Translations under genes and position numbers: made by a program
In this document: positions 1-7,835 of the stretch, piece by piece
Layout: each line of letters starts with the position of its first letter
Position numbering within the stretch: the first letter of the stretch is position 1
Notes under the pieces: generated by a model
What the model was told of the DNA's origin: nothing
The model's input: only the letters and a program-made list of their open reading frames with translations
Database searches by the model: none
Source of the DNA: Cytophagaceae bacterium
GTDB taxonomy: Bacteria > Bacteroidota > Bacteroidia > Cytophagales > Flexibacteraceae
Assembly: GCA_947464365.1 (NCBI GenBank)
Contig: CANHWS010000038.1
Location: 1-17,058, forward strand
DNA: 17,058 nucleotides
Direction of reading: 5' to 3'

Positions 1-9
1 GGATAATAA

Positions 10-22
10 AAAGGTAGGTAAA
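10..22. repeat. 13-bp direct repeat, copy 1 (promoter-like block)
   Basis: The 13 bases aaaggtaggtaaa occur here and again at 2098-2110, inside the rpsA promoter. On the minus strand this copy reads TTTACCTACCTTT and continues with Ts, so its would-be -7 box is TACCTTTT, one base off the TAnnTTTG consensus. It may be a second promoter of the same type driving a gene to the left of the window. The rest of 1-116 shows nothing I can name. Confidence 0.35.
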
Positions 23-116
23 CAAAAATCGCCTAAGCGACTAGCAAGATAGTAGACTTGTTTGTCTGAAACCAGTGCAGCATGACACCAATTTCATTAC
101 AGATCATACCAAACGA

Positions 117-151
117 AACTACCCCCCTCAACCAAGTCAAGGGGGGTAGTT
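117..151 (-). terminator. rpsA intrinsic terminator
   Basis: There is a perfect 11-bp GC-rich stem (117-127 with 141-151), extended by one more T-A pair, around a loop of about 11 nt. It lies about 37 bases beyond the rpsA stop. Read on the minus strand it is followed by a T-rich stretch (tttcgttt). The position and form fit a factor-independent terminator of rpsA. Confidence 0.85.
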
Positions 152-188
152 GCTATAAGCTATTACTAGCCAAGGTCAAACCAACTTA

Positions 189-1979
189 TTAATTGTTGCC
201 TTCCATTTTGCTTTTGAGGGCTGCCAAGACACCATCCTCGTCGAGGGTGTTGCTGCTTGGGCTGTTGTTGATGACAACAGGGGTTGAATCGGCCTCGTCA
301 GCACCTTTTTTACCTTTCTTGGCTGGCTTGCCTTCAGTAGCTGGGGCAGCAGTCGAGAAGATGGCAGTATGGGATAGGACGATACGACGCTCATCCTTGT
401 TGAACTCAAGCACACGGAAGTCAAGGCTTTCGCCAGCTTCGGCAGAAGTGCCGTCTTGTTTAACAAGGTTTTTGGCAACTGCAAATCCTTCAACGCCATA
501 AGGAAGCTCGATCTGAGCACCTTTGTCAGTTTTGGAGATGATAGAGCCTTTGTGGATTGAGCCACTGTAGAACATGGTCTCGAACGTATCCCAAGGGTTG
601 TCCTCAAGTTGACGGTGACCAAGGGCAAGACGACGATTTTCGACATCAAGTTCCAGAACTTTGACCTCAAGTTTCTCACCCACTTTGGTGAACTCGCTTG
701 GGTGTTTTACCTTTTTGGTCCAGCTCAGGTCAGATACGTGTACTAGGCCGTCAATACCTTCCTCTAGCTCGATGAAAAGACCAAAGTTGGTTAGGTTACG
801 AACTGTACCGGTGTGGCTTGTGCCAGAGGCATACTTGACGAGGAGATCTTGTTTGGTCCAAGGATCTTCGGTCAGTTGCTTGATGCCGAGTGACATTTTG
901 CGCTCCTCGCGGTCCAGAGTCAGGACAACAGCGTCAAGCTCGCCACCAACGGTGATGAAATCTTGTGGGTTGCGTAGGTGCTGGCTCCAGCTCATTTCTG
1001 AAACGTGGATCAGACCTTCGACACCTGGCATGACTTCAAGGAATGCACCGTAGTCAGCAACATTGACGATACGGCCACGGACCTTGCTACCTGGCTCGAT
1101 CTCAGTTGGCAGGCTATCCCACGGATGTGCCGTGAGTTGTTTCATGCCAAGGCTGATACGCTTTTTCTCTTCGTCAAAATCAAGGACGACGATCTGTACT
1201 TTTTGGTCAAGCGACAAGACCTCATCCGGATGGCTAACACGGCCCCACGAGATGTCGGTAATGTGCAACAGACCATCAACACCACCAAGATCGATGAAAA
1301 CACCGAAAGTGGTCATGTTTTTGATCACACCTTCCAGCACCTGACCTTTTTCGAGGTTGTTGAGGATGGCAGCTTTTTGTGACTCGAGATCTTTTTCGAT
1401 CAGGACTTTGTGGCTTACCACAACGTTGTCGTTGGTGTAGTTAATCTTGACCACCTTGACTTCCATCTTCTTACCGACGTAGATATCGAAGTCACGGATT
1501 GGCTTGACATCAATCTGGCTACCAGGCAAGAAAGCCTCTACGCCAAACAGGTCGATGATAAGGCCGCCTTTGGTACGACGCTTAACCAGCCCCTCAAGGG
1601 TGGTGTCGTTTTCGAGGGCTTGCTTAATGCCTTCCCATGCACGGACGATGCGCGCCTTGCGGTGTGAAAGGATTAGCTGACCATTTTTGTCTTCTTGGTC
1701 CTCGATGAAGACGTCAACGGTGTCACCCACACGTAGGTCTTCGATGTCGCGGAACTCAGACAGGGATACCAAACCATCAGACTTAAAGCCGATGTTCAGG
1801 ATCACGTCCTTGTCATTGATACCGACGACGGTACCGACAACCACTTGGTTTTCTTGCACCTCAATAAGGGTGGCGGCATAGAGCGACTCAAGCTCTGCTA
1901 TCTCAGCATTGCTATAGCCAGCGCCAAAACCTTTTGAGTCAACCTTGTCCCAGTCGAAATTATTAGGGGAATTTGTCAT
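189..1979 (-). CDS. rpsA: 30S ribosomal protein S1
   Basis: This is ribosomal protein S1, which binds mRNA on the 30S subunit and helps start translation, especially of messages without a strong Shine-Dalgarno sequence. At 596 aa it has the usual length for the six-domain form. Six S1/OB-fold RNA-binding repeats can be followed at about residues 45-108, 125-192, 212-280, 297-366, 385-456 and 473-536. Repeats 3-5 are the most canonical, with motifs such as FGVFIDL..VDGLLHITDISW and LISLG/MSLG-type strand ends. The N-terminal 40 residues are acidic. The C-terminal 55 residues form a Lys/Ala-rich then acidic, probably disordered tail. The start is the ATG at 1979. No Shine-Dalgarno sequence precedes it, but a 7-bp hairpin does. 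The gene stands alone, with its own promoter at 2097-2104 and terminator at 117-151. The assignment is secure. Confidence 0.97.
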   Translation of the reverse strand: MTNSPNNFDWDKVDSKGFGAGYSNAEIAELESLYAATLIEVQENQVVVGTVVGINDKDVILNIGFKSDGLVSLSEFRDIEDLRVGDTVDVFIEDQEDKNGQLILSHRKARIVRAWEGIKQALENDTTLEGLVKRRTKGGLIIDLFGVEAFLPGSQIDVKPIRDFDIYVGKKMEVKVVKINYTNDNVVVSHKVLIEKDLESQKAAILNNLEKGQVLEGVIKNMTTFGVFIDLGGVDGLLHITDISWGRVSHPDEVLSLDQKVQIVVLDFDEEKKRISLGMKQLTAHPWDSLPTEIEPGSKVRGRIVNVADYGAFLEVMPGVEGLIHVSEMSWSQHLRNPQDFITVGGELDAVVLTLDREERKMSLGIKQLTEDPWTKQDLLVKYASGTSHTGTVRNLTNFGLFIELEEGIDGLVHVSDLSWTKKVKHPSEFTKVGEKLEVKVLELDVENRRLALGHRQLEDNPWDTFETMFYSGSIHKGSIISKTDKGAQIELPYGVEGFAVAKNLVKQDGTSAEAGESLDFRVLEFNKDERRIVLSHTAIFSTAAPATEGKPAKKGKKGADEADSTPVVINNSPSSNTLDEDGVLAALKSKMEGNN

Positions 1980-1987
1980 GAATTTGC

Positions 1988-2018
1988 GGTGCCCAGTTAC
2001 TCTGCCAAGACGGGCACC
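1988..2018 (-). promoter_or_regulatory. hairpin in the rpsA leader, next to the start codon
   Basis: The perfect inverted repeat ggtgccc (1988-1994) and gggcacc (2012-2018) has a 17-nt loop and ends only 8 bases before the rpsA ATG. It lies in the putative 5' untranslated leader of about 110 nt. S1 is known to repress its own translation in enterobacteria; a similar role for this hairpin is inference. Confidence 0.4.
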
Positions 2019-2096
2019 AGGCCATGACAGACTTTTGAGGTTAAACTATCTACACCATGTAAACATGGCATAACCCTAGCCACTTGGCACGGGGTG

Positions 2097-2104
2097 CAAA
2101 GGTA
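2097..2104 (-). promoter_or_regulatory. rpsA promoter, -7 element TACCTTTG
   Basis: On the minus strand TACCTTTG is an exact match to the Bacteroidota primary sigma -7 box TAnnTTTG. It is preceded by a T-rich tract and followed by CACCCC. No clear TTG/TTTG -33 box stands 19 bases upstream. Transcription would begin at about 2090, giving a leader of about 110 nt. Confidence 0.65.
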
Positions 2105-2110
2105 GGTAAA
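2098..2110. repeat. 13-bp direct repeat, copy 2 (within the rpsA promoter)
   Basis: This is identical to the 13 bases at 10-22 and includes most of the -7 element of the rpsA promoter. Confidence 0.4.
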
Positions 2111-2160
2111 AAAATAATCCTGTGGCAGCTACCTATGTTAAGTTATTGATGGCAGAGACC

Positions 2161-2198
2161 AAAAAAAGGATCATTCGGTCCGCTTGGTTCTGCCGAAT
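2161..2198 (-). terminator. intrinsic terminator of the histidine kinase gene
   Basis: On the minus strand attcgg pairs with ccgaat (2193-2198 with 2173-2178) around a 14-nt loop. Gatcc and a run of seven Ts (2161-2167) follow. It lies 40 bases beyond the kinase stop codon and separates that gene from the rpsA promoter. Confidence 0.7.
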
Positions 2199-2237
2199 AT
2201 TAGCGCGCTGAAACTTTGGACAAACAAGGGTCCTTAC

Positions 2238-4640
2238 TCAGGTAGTGCTGACACCTGCAGAACTGTAAACGCCGTTTTTAGTCGGCTTTTTAATATGGTT
2301 CCGGATCACACGATAAAGCTCGGCCGGATTGAACGGTTTGGAAACGTAGGCATCAAACCCCTTTGACATGACCTCCTCCTGAAGACTGAGGGCAACACTA
2401 GCTGTGAGTGCCACAACAGGAAGATGCAAAATATTAGGATCAGCTTGTGCCCTGATCCAGGAGGTGGCGGCAAAGCCATCCATAACTGGCATCTGAAGAT
2501 CCATCAGGATGACATCAAACTGCGTTTGGGCTATAAGGTCGATCGCCTGCTGCCCATCACTACAAGTAGTGACCCGCCCATGCCATCGCTCGATGAACTT
2601 TTGAGCGATCATCACATTGATTGCGTTATCGTCAACAACCAAAATTTCGGCTTGCTCTAGGTTGCGGCGTTCTTCATGGTCATGGCTGTAGGGCAACATG
2701 GCATTTTGCTTAATAAGGCCACCTTTGCCGAAGCTGAGATTAAAGTAGAACTTAGTCCCTTTGTCTTTTTCGCTCTCTACCCAGATACGCCCACCTTGCA
2801 GCTCTACCAAACGTTTGCTTATCGATAGACCTAGGCCTGTACCCCCAAAAAGCCGTGTCGTGGACGAGTGTGCTTGTGTAAAGGCCTGAAACAACTTGGC
2901 CTTACCCTCCTCCGATATGCCAATACCAGTGTCAGACACATAAAACGTTAGGTTGACTTCTGTATCAGTCTCACGCTCGATACTGTACCCAATCTCAATC
3001 TGGCCCTGCTCAGTGAATTTAAGCGCATTACTAACGAGGTTATGAAGTATCTGATTAAAGCGGGTGACATCAGAAACCAAATAGTTGCCAAACTTGGCAG
3101 GTTCGATGATCGTGAAACCTAACTTTTTCTCCTCAACCTTTAGCGAGAATAACTTGCCCACAGATTGCAGGACTTGGGATAGGTCAAACTCAACCTGTTC
3201 AAACTCGATCTTGCCTGAGTCTATCTTGTTGAAATCCAGAATATCGTTAATAAGGCTCAGGAGATGGTTAGCCGAGTATTTCAGGATCTCCAGACTTTCG
3301 ACCTGAGATGGTTTGGGATCCTCAAGCATCAGCAACTCAGTAAAACCAATTACCGCGTTTAGCGGGGTTCTGATCTCATGGCTCATGGTGCTCAAGAACA
3401 TGGTCTTCGCAATGGTTGCTTGCTGCGCAAGATCACGAGCGATTGTAATCTGTTCAAAAGCCTCCTTTTCATCCGTTACGTCCTGGATGGTACCGACGTA
3501 GTAGTACTGTTGGGTTTCAGCGTTCAGGACAGGCTTGGCATGGCAGTGAATCCATGCAGTTGTTCCCTCACGAATGATGCGGTATTCGAGGTTAAAAGGT
3601 ATACCTCGTTTGAGATTATCCAGCCATTGTACCTTAAAGGCAGCCTGATCATGCAGGTGAATATGCTTAGTGAGGGGATAGCGATTAGGGGCCGAATCGG
3701 CGGGGATGCCATGAAGTTTCGGAAAGTGGGACGTCCAACGGGTTAATTGGCCTAGCCCATCAGTTTCAAAACTCGCCATCTTGCCAATGGCCTGTGCCTC
3801 AATAAGACGGAACTCGCGCCATTCAACCTGGCTTTTAAGCATCAATGCTTCATCGAGTGATGCTTCCAGTTGTTTTTGGCTTTCTGCTAGGGTCTTGATA
3901 TAGGTCTCATTATCTAACTGGATCTGGCGCAGAACCGCCGTCTGCCTTGTGAGTTGATGTCGGGCCGAGACTTCGTTTGCCAAAAACTTATGTATGACGC
4001 CAGACAATGGTCTGAAGATAAAAAGGGTCTCGATGCCCAAGAGTAGCACTATAATGGCGGCCAAACCAATCTGGAGCCACCCTAACAATTGGATGCGTGC
4101 GTTCGACTCTAGATTGAGTTGCGTAACCGTTTTGTCAATATTGACCCAATATGCGCCTTCGACACTAAGGACCTTCCGGCCAGCTGCTGATGCCAATTTG
4201 CGGAGTGAAGCATTGTCGCCTTTGTGGTCTATCATTGACTTAGCAGCCTGCCCGATGACCAAATAATCATCCTTTTGGGCGGCAACAAGTTCTGCCACCT
4301 CTTGGCTGCGCAACAAATGCCCAAACTTAGGGTTGGCCGACAACAACTGTAACTCTTGCTGAGAAAGGACCCAAGCACTGTAGGCCGTAGCTAGCTCTAA
4401 CTTCCGGTTTTCGGACACTGAGTCGGCCAGAACAAGAATCGCCTTCGTGATCTGCTGAGAGTAGAACCGCTGTTTACCGGTTTTATTAATCAGCGAAGAT
4501 TCGTCTTGCTCGTTGCTTACCAGCTGTTGCAGCACCGTTAGCCCTGCCACTGTCAACAAAGCGACCATACCCAAGGCAATGAGATAGCCACGAGTATAAC
4601 GTTCGATTATGTTCCTAGATGTCGGTTTTTGCGACTCCAT
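2238..4640 (-). CDS. hybrid sensor histidine kinase (PilJ-like sensor, PAS, HisKA, HATPase, receiver)
   Basis: This is an inner-membrane hybrid histidine kinase of 800 aa. Transmembrane segments lie at about 19-41 and 185-209. Between them is an extracytoplasmic helical domain with a PilJ/NarX-type start (NKTGKQRFYSQQ, about 52-63). A coiled-coil stretch follows (about 212-275), then a PAS fold (about 275-395) ending in a PAC-like YYYVGTIQDVTDEK. The HisKA box SHEIRTPLNAVIGF places the phospho-acceptor at H421. The ATPase shows N534/N538, D570TGIG and GGTGLGLS near 599. The C-terminal receiver has the acidic pair D670/D671, phospho-acceptor D714 and K768. The longest frame starts at a TTG (4643); I use the adjacent ATG at 4640. 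No response regulator or output gene adjoins it, so the partner and the signal are unknown. It is flanked by its own promoter and terminator. Confidence 0.92.
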   Translation of the reverse strand: MESQKPTSRNIIERYTRGYLIALGMVALLTVAGLTVLQQLVSNEQDESSLINKTGKQRFYSQQITKAILVLADSVSENRKLELATAYSAWVLSQQELQLLSANPKFGHLLRSQEVAELVAAQKDDYLVIGQAAKSMIDHKGDNASLRKLASAAGRKVLSVEGAYWVNIDKTVTQLNLESNARIQLLGWLQIGLAAIIVLLLGIETLFIFRPLSGVIHKFLANEVSARHQLTRQTAVLRQIQLDNETYIKTLAESQKQLEASLDEALMLKSQVEWREFRLIEAQAIGKMASFETDGLGQLTRWTSHFPKLHGIPADSAPNRYPLTKHIHLHDQAAFKVQWLDNLKRGIPFNLEYRIIREGTTAWIHCHAKPVLNAETQQYYYVGTIQDVTDEKEAFEQITIARDLAQQATIAKTMFLSTMSHEIRTPLNAVIGFTELLMLEDPKPSQVESLEILKYSANHLLSLINDILDFNKIDSGKIEFEQVEFDLSQVLQSVGKLFSLKVEEKKLGFTIIEPAKFGNYLVSDVTRFNQILHNLVSNALKFTEQGQIEIGYSIERETDTEVNLTFYVSDTGIGISEEGKAKLFQAFTQAHSSTTRLFGGTGLGLSISKRLVELQGGRIWVESEKDKGTKFYFNLSFGKGGLIKQNAMLPYSHDHEERRNLEQAEILVVDDNAINVMIAQKFIERWHGRVTTCSDGQQAIDLIAQTQFDVILMDLQMPVMDGFAATSWIRAQADPNILHLPVVALTASVALSLQEEVMSKGFDAYVSKPFNPAELYRVIRNHIKKPTKNGVYSSAGVSTT

Positions 4641-4711
4641 CAATTATCAGGCTTCCTGCAAAACTGTAGTACCCACCCAATTAGGCAAGGTTACTACAAA
4701 TTACAGGGACG

Positions 4712-4719
4712 CAAATATA
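4712..4719 (-). promoter_or_regulatory. candidate promoter of the histidine kinase gene, TATATTTG
   Basis: TATATTTG on the minus strand matches TAnnTTTG and would give a leader of about 65 nt before the ATG at 4640. No good -33 box is visible. The 182-bp gap between the kinase gene and lgt holds no other feature I can support. Confidence 0.45.
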
Positions 4720-4822
4720 CCTCCGATATTGATGTAAGCCGGCAGTATTCGTCAAGTGGGATTTATGCGCTTTTCCCATAGATTGCCCATCAGTGCTTCG
4801 GCAAATCAGATTATATAGGGCG

Positions 4823-5932
4823 CTACGATTGCACAGACCTATTGCGTGGCCTAAAAACCAACCACACCCCAAATAATACCAGCGGAATGCTCAGGATCTG
4901 ACCCATGTTGAGGGCAAGGTTATCCTCAAAGCCAACTTGGTTCTCCTTAAGCAACTCGTAAGCAAAGCGAAGTCCAAAAACCACAACCAGGAATGTGCCA
5001 AGCAGCTGACCATGTGGCACCTGCGCCCCCTTTCTGGACCAATAGCGCCAAAGGGCAACAAACAAAAGCAAACAGGTGAATGCCTCATACAACTGAGCAG
5101 GATGGCGGGGTAAGCCCCAAACCATAATCGACCCTACAATTTTGTTCCCTTCTGGCACTACCCTAACCTGGGGTTGGGCTGGCAAAACGACATTCAGCTC
5201 AGGCTCGTTGGCTCGTACGATTAGCTGGGACACGTCGTTGAGGAGGCTGAAGTTGACACTTCGTGTGTCATTCGTAGCAGCGTCGTAAGTCAGGTCAAAC
5301 CTGACGGCAGTTAGCTGCTGCCCGTTTATTACCGTGTCCTTACTACCCTTAAAGGAGCTTACGCCCAGCACTTGTTTTGCCAAGCCCTCCTCGAGGTATA
5401 TCCTGGTTGGTGCTGCAAATACTGTACCTAGGGCCAAGTCGGTAGGTTTGCCAACGATTTCAGCATTAACGAAGTTAGCCGTCCGGATCAGGGCTCCAGC
5501 CAAGGCCACCAAAATAACGATGCGGTCCATAAGCCAGAGATAAGGCTGTCCGGCTCGGTTGCGCGAAAATAGCCATGCAGACAACAAAATGCCGATGGTC
5601 GCCCCATGGCTCGCTAACCCACCTTGCCAGATGTATAAGATTTCGATCGGGTGGGCTAGGAAATAGTTGGGCTCATAAAACAAACAATGTCCTAAGCGGG
5701 CACCAATTACCGTCCCGGCAACCATATAAAGCGTGAGGGTGTCAACATCACGAGGAGGTTTGCCTTCCGTGAGGTAAATTTTTTGCATCAGCCATTGGCC
5801 AACCAAAAAAGCCGTTGCAAACAGCAGTCCATACCAACGCAAGTTGCCCAAAAACCTAAACACTGAGTCCGATTGGCTCAGGCTATGGAAAACCTCTGGG
5901 TTGACGTCCCACAAGATAAAGTCTAGTATCAT
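4823..5932 (-). CDS. lgt: phosphatidylglycerol--prolipoprotein diacylglyceryl transferase
   Basis: Lgt is a polytopic inner-membrane enzyme. It moves diacylglycerol from phosphatidylglycerol to the lipobox cysteine of prolipoproteins, the first step of lipoprotein maturation. The 369-aa product shows the family signatures GGLASHGATIG (H109), RTANFVNAEIVG (R150, N153), RHPAQLYEA (276-284) and LRFAYELLKENQ (R322, E326), with about seven membrane segments. It is longer than the roughly 290-aa E. coli enzyme because a loop of about 100 residues (about 170-270) lies between the RTANFVN and RHPAQLYE motifs. I recall similar loops in Bacteroidota Lgt. The longest frame begins with a TTG at 5992, which falls inside the putative -7 box, so the ATG at 5932 (MILDFILWDV) is preferred. 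It is divergent from the acetyltransferase gene. Confidence 0.95.
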   Translation of the reverse strand: MILDFILWDVNPEVFHSLSQSDSVFRFLGNLRWYGLLFATAFLVGQWLMQKIYLTEGKPPRDVDTLTLYMVAGTVIGARLGHCLFYEPNYFLAHPIEILYIWQGGLASHGATIGILLSAWLFSRNRAGQPYLWLMDRIVILVALAGALIRTANFVNAEIVGKPTDLALGTVFAAPTRIYLEEGLAKQVLGVSSFKGSKDTVINGQQLTAVRFDLTYDAATNDTRSVNFSLLNDVSQLIVRANEPELNVVLPAQPQVRVVPEGNKIVGSIMVWGLPRHPAQLYEAFTCLLLFVALWRYWSRKGAQVPHGQLLGTFLVVVFGLRFAYELLKENQVGFEDNLALNMGQILSIPLVLFGVWLVFRPRNRSVQS

Positions 5933-5989
5933 ATCACCTGTGGCGTTATGTTCGTGCAGCGATTTGCGTCCTGACATCGACACCAAAAC

Positions 5990-5997
5990 CAAAGATA
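5990..5997 (-). promoter_or_regulatory. candidate lgt promoter, TATCTTTG
   Basis: TATCTTTG on the minus strand matches the Bacteroidota -7 consensus exactly. Transcription would start near 5983, leaving a leader of about 50 nt to the ATG at 5932. This position argues against the upstream TTG start at 5992. Confidence 0.5.
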
Positions 5998-6101
5998 TAG
6001 GTCATGCAGATGTATTGCTGTCCCATTCGTAATATTATTGTACCACCCGCCCTAAAATCTGGCACCTAAATCGCCCCGATCATAACTGTACCTTACCTCC
6101 A

Positions 6102-6599
6102 ATGGAGCCATCAATAAACCCAGTCCTGCGTATGGGCACCCCAAAGGATGCCCCTGCCTTGTTGCACCTCATTAAACAACTCGCAATCTACGAACGTGGG
6201 CTTGATCAGGTTACCAATACTGCTGACAACATCGTTCGGGATGCGTTTGGGGATAAGCCTCTGATGGCCTTCATGATCGCAGAGGTAGATCAGCAACCTG
6301 TCGGGATGGCTGTTTGGTATTACCGATACAGCACTTGGCGTGGCCCATGTCTTTATCTCGAAGATCTATTTGTGGAGCCTGATTTCCGCCACCTTGGTAT
6401 CGGCAAGGCCTTATTTTTGGCTGTTGCCGATATTGCCCTGCGCGAGGATTGTGCGCAGCTCATCTGGCAGGTGCTGGACTGGAACCAACCGGCAATTGAT
6501 TTTTACAATCGGCTAGGGGCAACTGTTGGCGGAGACGGATTTGTAAATGCTTGGCTGAGCTCAGACCAACTAAGGGCCATGAACCAACCCATGCTTTAG
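6102..6599 (+). CDS. GNAT N-acetyltransferase, diamine/spermidine acetyltransferase-like
   Basis: This cytoplasmic acetyl-CoA-dependent N-acetyltransferase has 165 aa. The order LYLEDLFV (84-91), FRHLGIGKALF (95-105, the acetyl-CoA phosphate-binding loop) and LDWNQPAIDFYNRLGA (125-140) closely follows the spermidine/spermine N1-acetyltransferase subfamily, in which the matching motifs are LEDFFV, RGFGIGS and WNEPSINFYKRRGA. The likely substrate is therefore a polyamine, a diamine or a small amine such as thialysine, but the GNAT fold alone does not fix this. The start is the ATG at 6102; M11 would be a possible shorter start. The gene is divergent from lgt across 169 bp. Only a one-mismatch -7 box (TATTATTG, 6033-6040) is seen upstream. 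No clear terminator follows. Confidence 0.85.
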   Translation: MEPSINPVLRMGTPKDAPALLHLIKQLAIYERGLDQVTNTADNIVRDAFGDKPLMAFMIAEVDQQPVGMAVWYYRYSTWRGPCLYLEDLFVEPDFRHLGIGKALFLAVADIALREDCAQLIWQVLDWNQPAIDFYNRLGATVGGDGFVNAWLSSDQLRAMNQPML

Positions 6600-6673
6600 T
6601 CACTTGCCAGATCTGATTCTGGGCAACCATACCCAAATATCTAGAACCAACAGCTGTTGTAACAACATAGCTA

Positions 6674-6681
6674 TACCTTTG
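6674..6681 (+). promoter_or_regulatory. candidate promoter of the adenosyltransferase gene, TACCTTTG
   Basis: TACCTTTG is an exact match to TAnnTTTG, with transcription expected from about 6688 and a leader of about 110 nt. The short palindromes acagctgt and gttgtaacaac (about 6651-6665) lie just upstream. I see no cobalamin riboswitch motif in the leader. Confidence 0.55.
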
Positions 6682-6800
6682 CTCTCTGTAAGCCGTATGC
6701 TAGGACAAGCGGAATAATGCCTGAGTGTTACCGTCAGCTAATTGAAGCCAGCTTAACAACCAAGCCCTGCATACTTCTGCCGCTTCAAACAACACAGACC

Positions 6801-7358
6801 ATGAAAATCTACACCAAAACAGGAGATAAAGGACAGACTAGCCTCTTGGGCGGTACGCGAGTGTCCAAAGGACACGAACGTATCGAGGCCTATGGCACAG
6901 TCGATGAGCTGAATAGCTGGATCGGTCTACTTCGTGACCAACAAGTCAACATCAGCAGAGCTCCCGAACTGAAAGCCATCCAGGACCTGCTCTTTACGAT
7001 CGGCGCTACCCTCGCAACCGAACCAAGCAAATCCAACATCATCAGGCCTGATGTCACTGAAGCTGACATCGAGCAATTAGAGCATGCAATGGACTTGATG
7101 GACAGCCAAATTGAACCACTCCGAAACTTTATCCTTCCTGGAGGGCACCAGTCAGTCAGTTTCGCGCACTTGGCACGCACCGTTTGCCGACGGGCCGAGC
7201 GCCAAGTCATCCGCCTAAACGACCACGACCCTGTAGATGGACTAGTCATCCAGTACCTGAACAGATTGAGTGACTACCTTTTCGTCCTCGGAAGGCTGAT
7301 GACCAAAGACTTAGGTGTGCAGGAAGTTGTCTGGGCACCTCGTTCTGTCACAAGCTAA
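6801..7358 (+). CDS. cob(I)alamin adenosyltransferase, PduO/MMAB type
   Basis: This ATP:co(I)rrinoid adenosyltransferase transfers the adenosyl group of ATP to cob(I)alamin, making adenosylcobalamin in the cytoplasm. The 185-aa product has the N-terminal ATP-binding stretch YTKTGDKGQTSLLGG (4-18), the helix RTVCRRAERQVIRL (126-139), whose Arg and Glu residues line the active site in characterised PduO/MMAB enzymes, and QYLNRLSDYLFVLGR (151-165). Length and motifs fit the trimeric family. The open frame extends upstream to an ATG at 6717, but those 28 residues do not look like family sequence, so the start is set at 6801. No cobalamin synthesis or B12-dependent enzyme gene lies nearby, which suggests use of salvaged cobalamin (inference). 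The next gene follows after 47 bp. Confidence 0.93.
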   Translation: MKIYTKTGDKGQTSLLGGTRVSKGHERIEAYGTVDELNSWIGLLRDQQVNISRAPELKAIQDLLFTIGATLATEPSKSNIIRPDVTEADIEQLEHAMDLMDSQIEPLRNFILPGGHQSVSFAHLARTVCRRAERQVIRLNDHDPVDGLVIQYLNRLSDYLFVLGRLMTKDLGVQEVVWAPRSVTS

Positions 7359-7405
7359 CCCAAATCTCTGCCTAATCGTCATATTGCTTCCACACCTTCT
7401 TCCTA

Positions 7406-7723
7406 ATGGCCAAGTACCCTAAAGACCAGCGTGCGAACGAACCGCAATCCTTGGCAACCATGCTCGCCGAGGTGCTGCGCAAGGGAAATATGGACCAAAA
7501 GGTGAACGAAACGCGTGTTCTGGATTTTATCAACGGCACATTTAGCCCTTCCGTTTTGCTTAACATCCAGAAGATGTACGTGCAGCAGGGTGTTTTGGTG
7601 ATGATCGTAACTTCACCCTCCTTACGGCAGGAGTTCCACCTGACCAGAGAACGCTTATTGGCCCAGATCAGCCGCCATGTAGGCGCTGGCATCATAAAGG
7701 AAATCAGGCTATTAGGGGCTTAA
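7406..7723 (+). CDS. small DUF721/DciA-like protein
   Basis: This is a 105-aa protein resembling the DUF721 family, which includes DciA, the loader of the replicative helicase DnaB in bacteria lacking DnaC/DnaI. Supporting features are the N-terminal QSLATMLAEVLRKGNMDQKVNETRVLDF pattern (read in pieces), the central strand-turn-strand GVLVMIVTSPSLRQEFHLTRERLL and the final VGAGIIKEIRLLG, all in the family order. The family's usual Trp-containing W..vvG segment is not recognisable here; the same place reads VLDFINGTFSPSV. In many Bacteroidota this gene lies beside recF; here it follows the adenosyltransferase by 47 bp and may be cotranscribed with it. The fold assignment is fairly good, the DciA function less sure. 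Confidence 0.7.
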   Translation: MAKYPKDQRANEPQSLATMLAEVLRKGNMDQKVNETRVLDFINGTFSPSVLLNIQKMYVQQGVLVMIVTSPSLRQEFHLTRERLLAQISRHVGAGIIKEIRLLGA

Positions 7724-7835
7724 AAGTGCATCTGGTTTAGCTTAAGGCTTGTTCACTTAAGGAAATTGCAATATCGCTGTGCTTCTTTTTACAAGACTTA
7801 GCGGCATTTATACAAGACCTTGACAAACCTTATAC

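Noticed and set aside
189..1881. Several plus- and minus-strand frames of 60-167 aa overlapping rpsA
   Set aside because: All are explained by the six S1 domains in the real frame; none shows a domain or signal of its own.
2055..2068. Inverted repeat ccatgtaaacatgg in the rpsA leader
   Set aside because: The arms leave almost no loop and the repeat is short; chance occurrence is likely.
4681..4872. 63-aa minus-strand frame in the gap between lgt and the kinase gene
   Set aside because: It overlaps the lgt 3' end, has no family resemblance and runs through the candidate kinase promoter.
6717..6800. N-terminal extension of the adenosyltransferase
   Set aside because: The 28 extra residues match neither the enzyme family nor a targeting signal, and an ATG stands exactly at the conserved MKIYTKTGDKG start.
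6682..6800. Cobalamin riboswitch before the adenosyltransferase gene
   Set aside because: I looked for a B12-box-like core and paired elements in the leader and saw none.
7741..7761. Hairpin from two cttaag copies after the DciA-like gene
   Set aside because: Each copy is itself palindromic, the stem is only 6 bp and AT-rich, and no T-tract follows, so it is not supported as a terminator.
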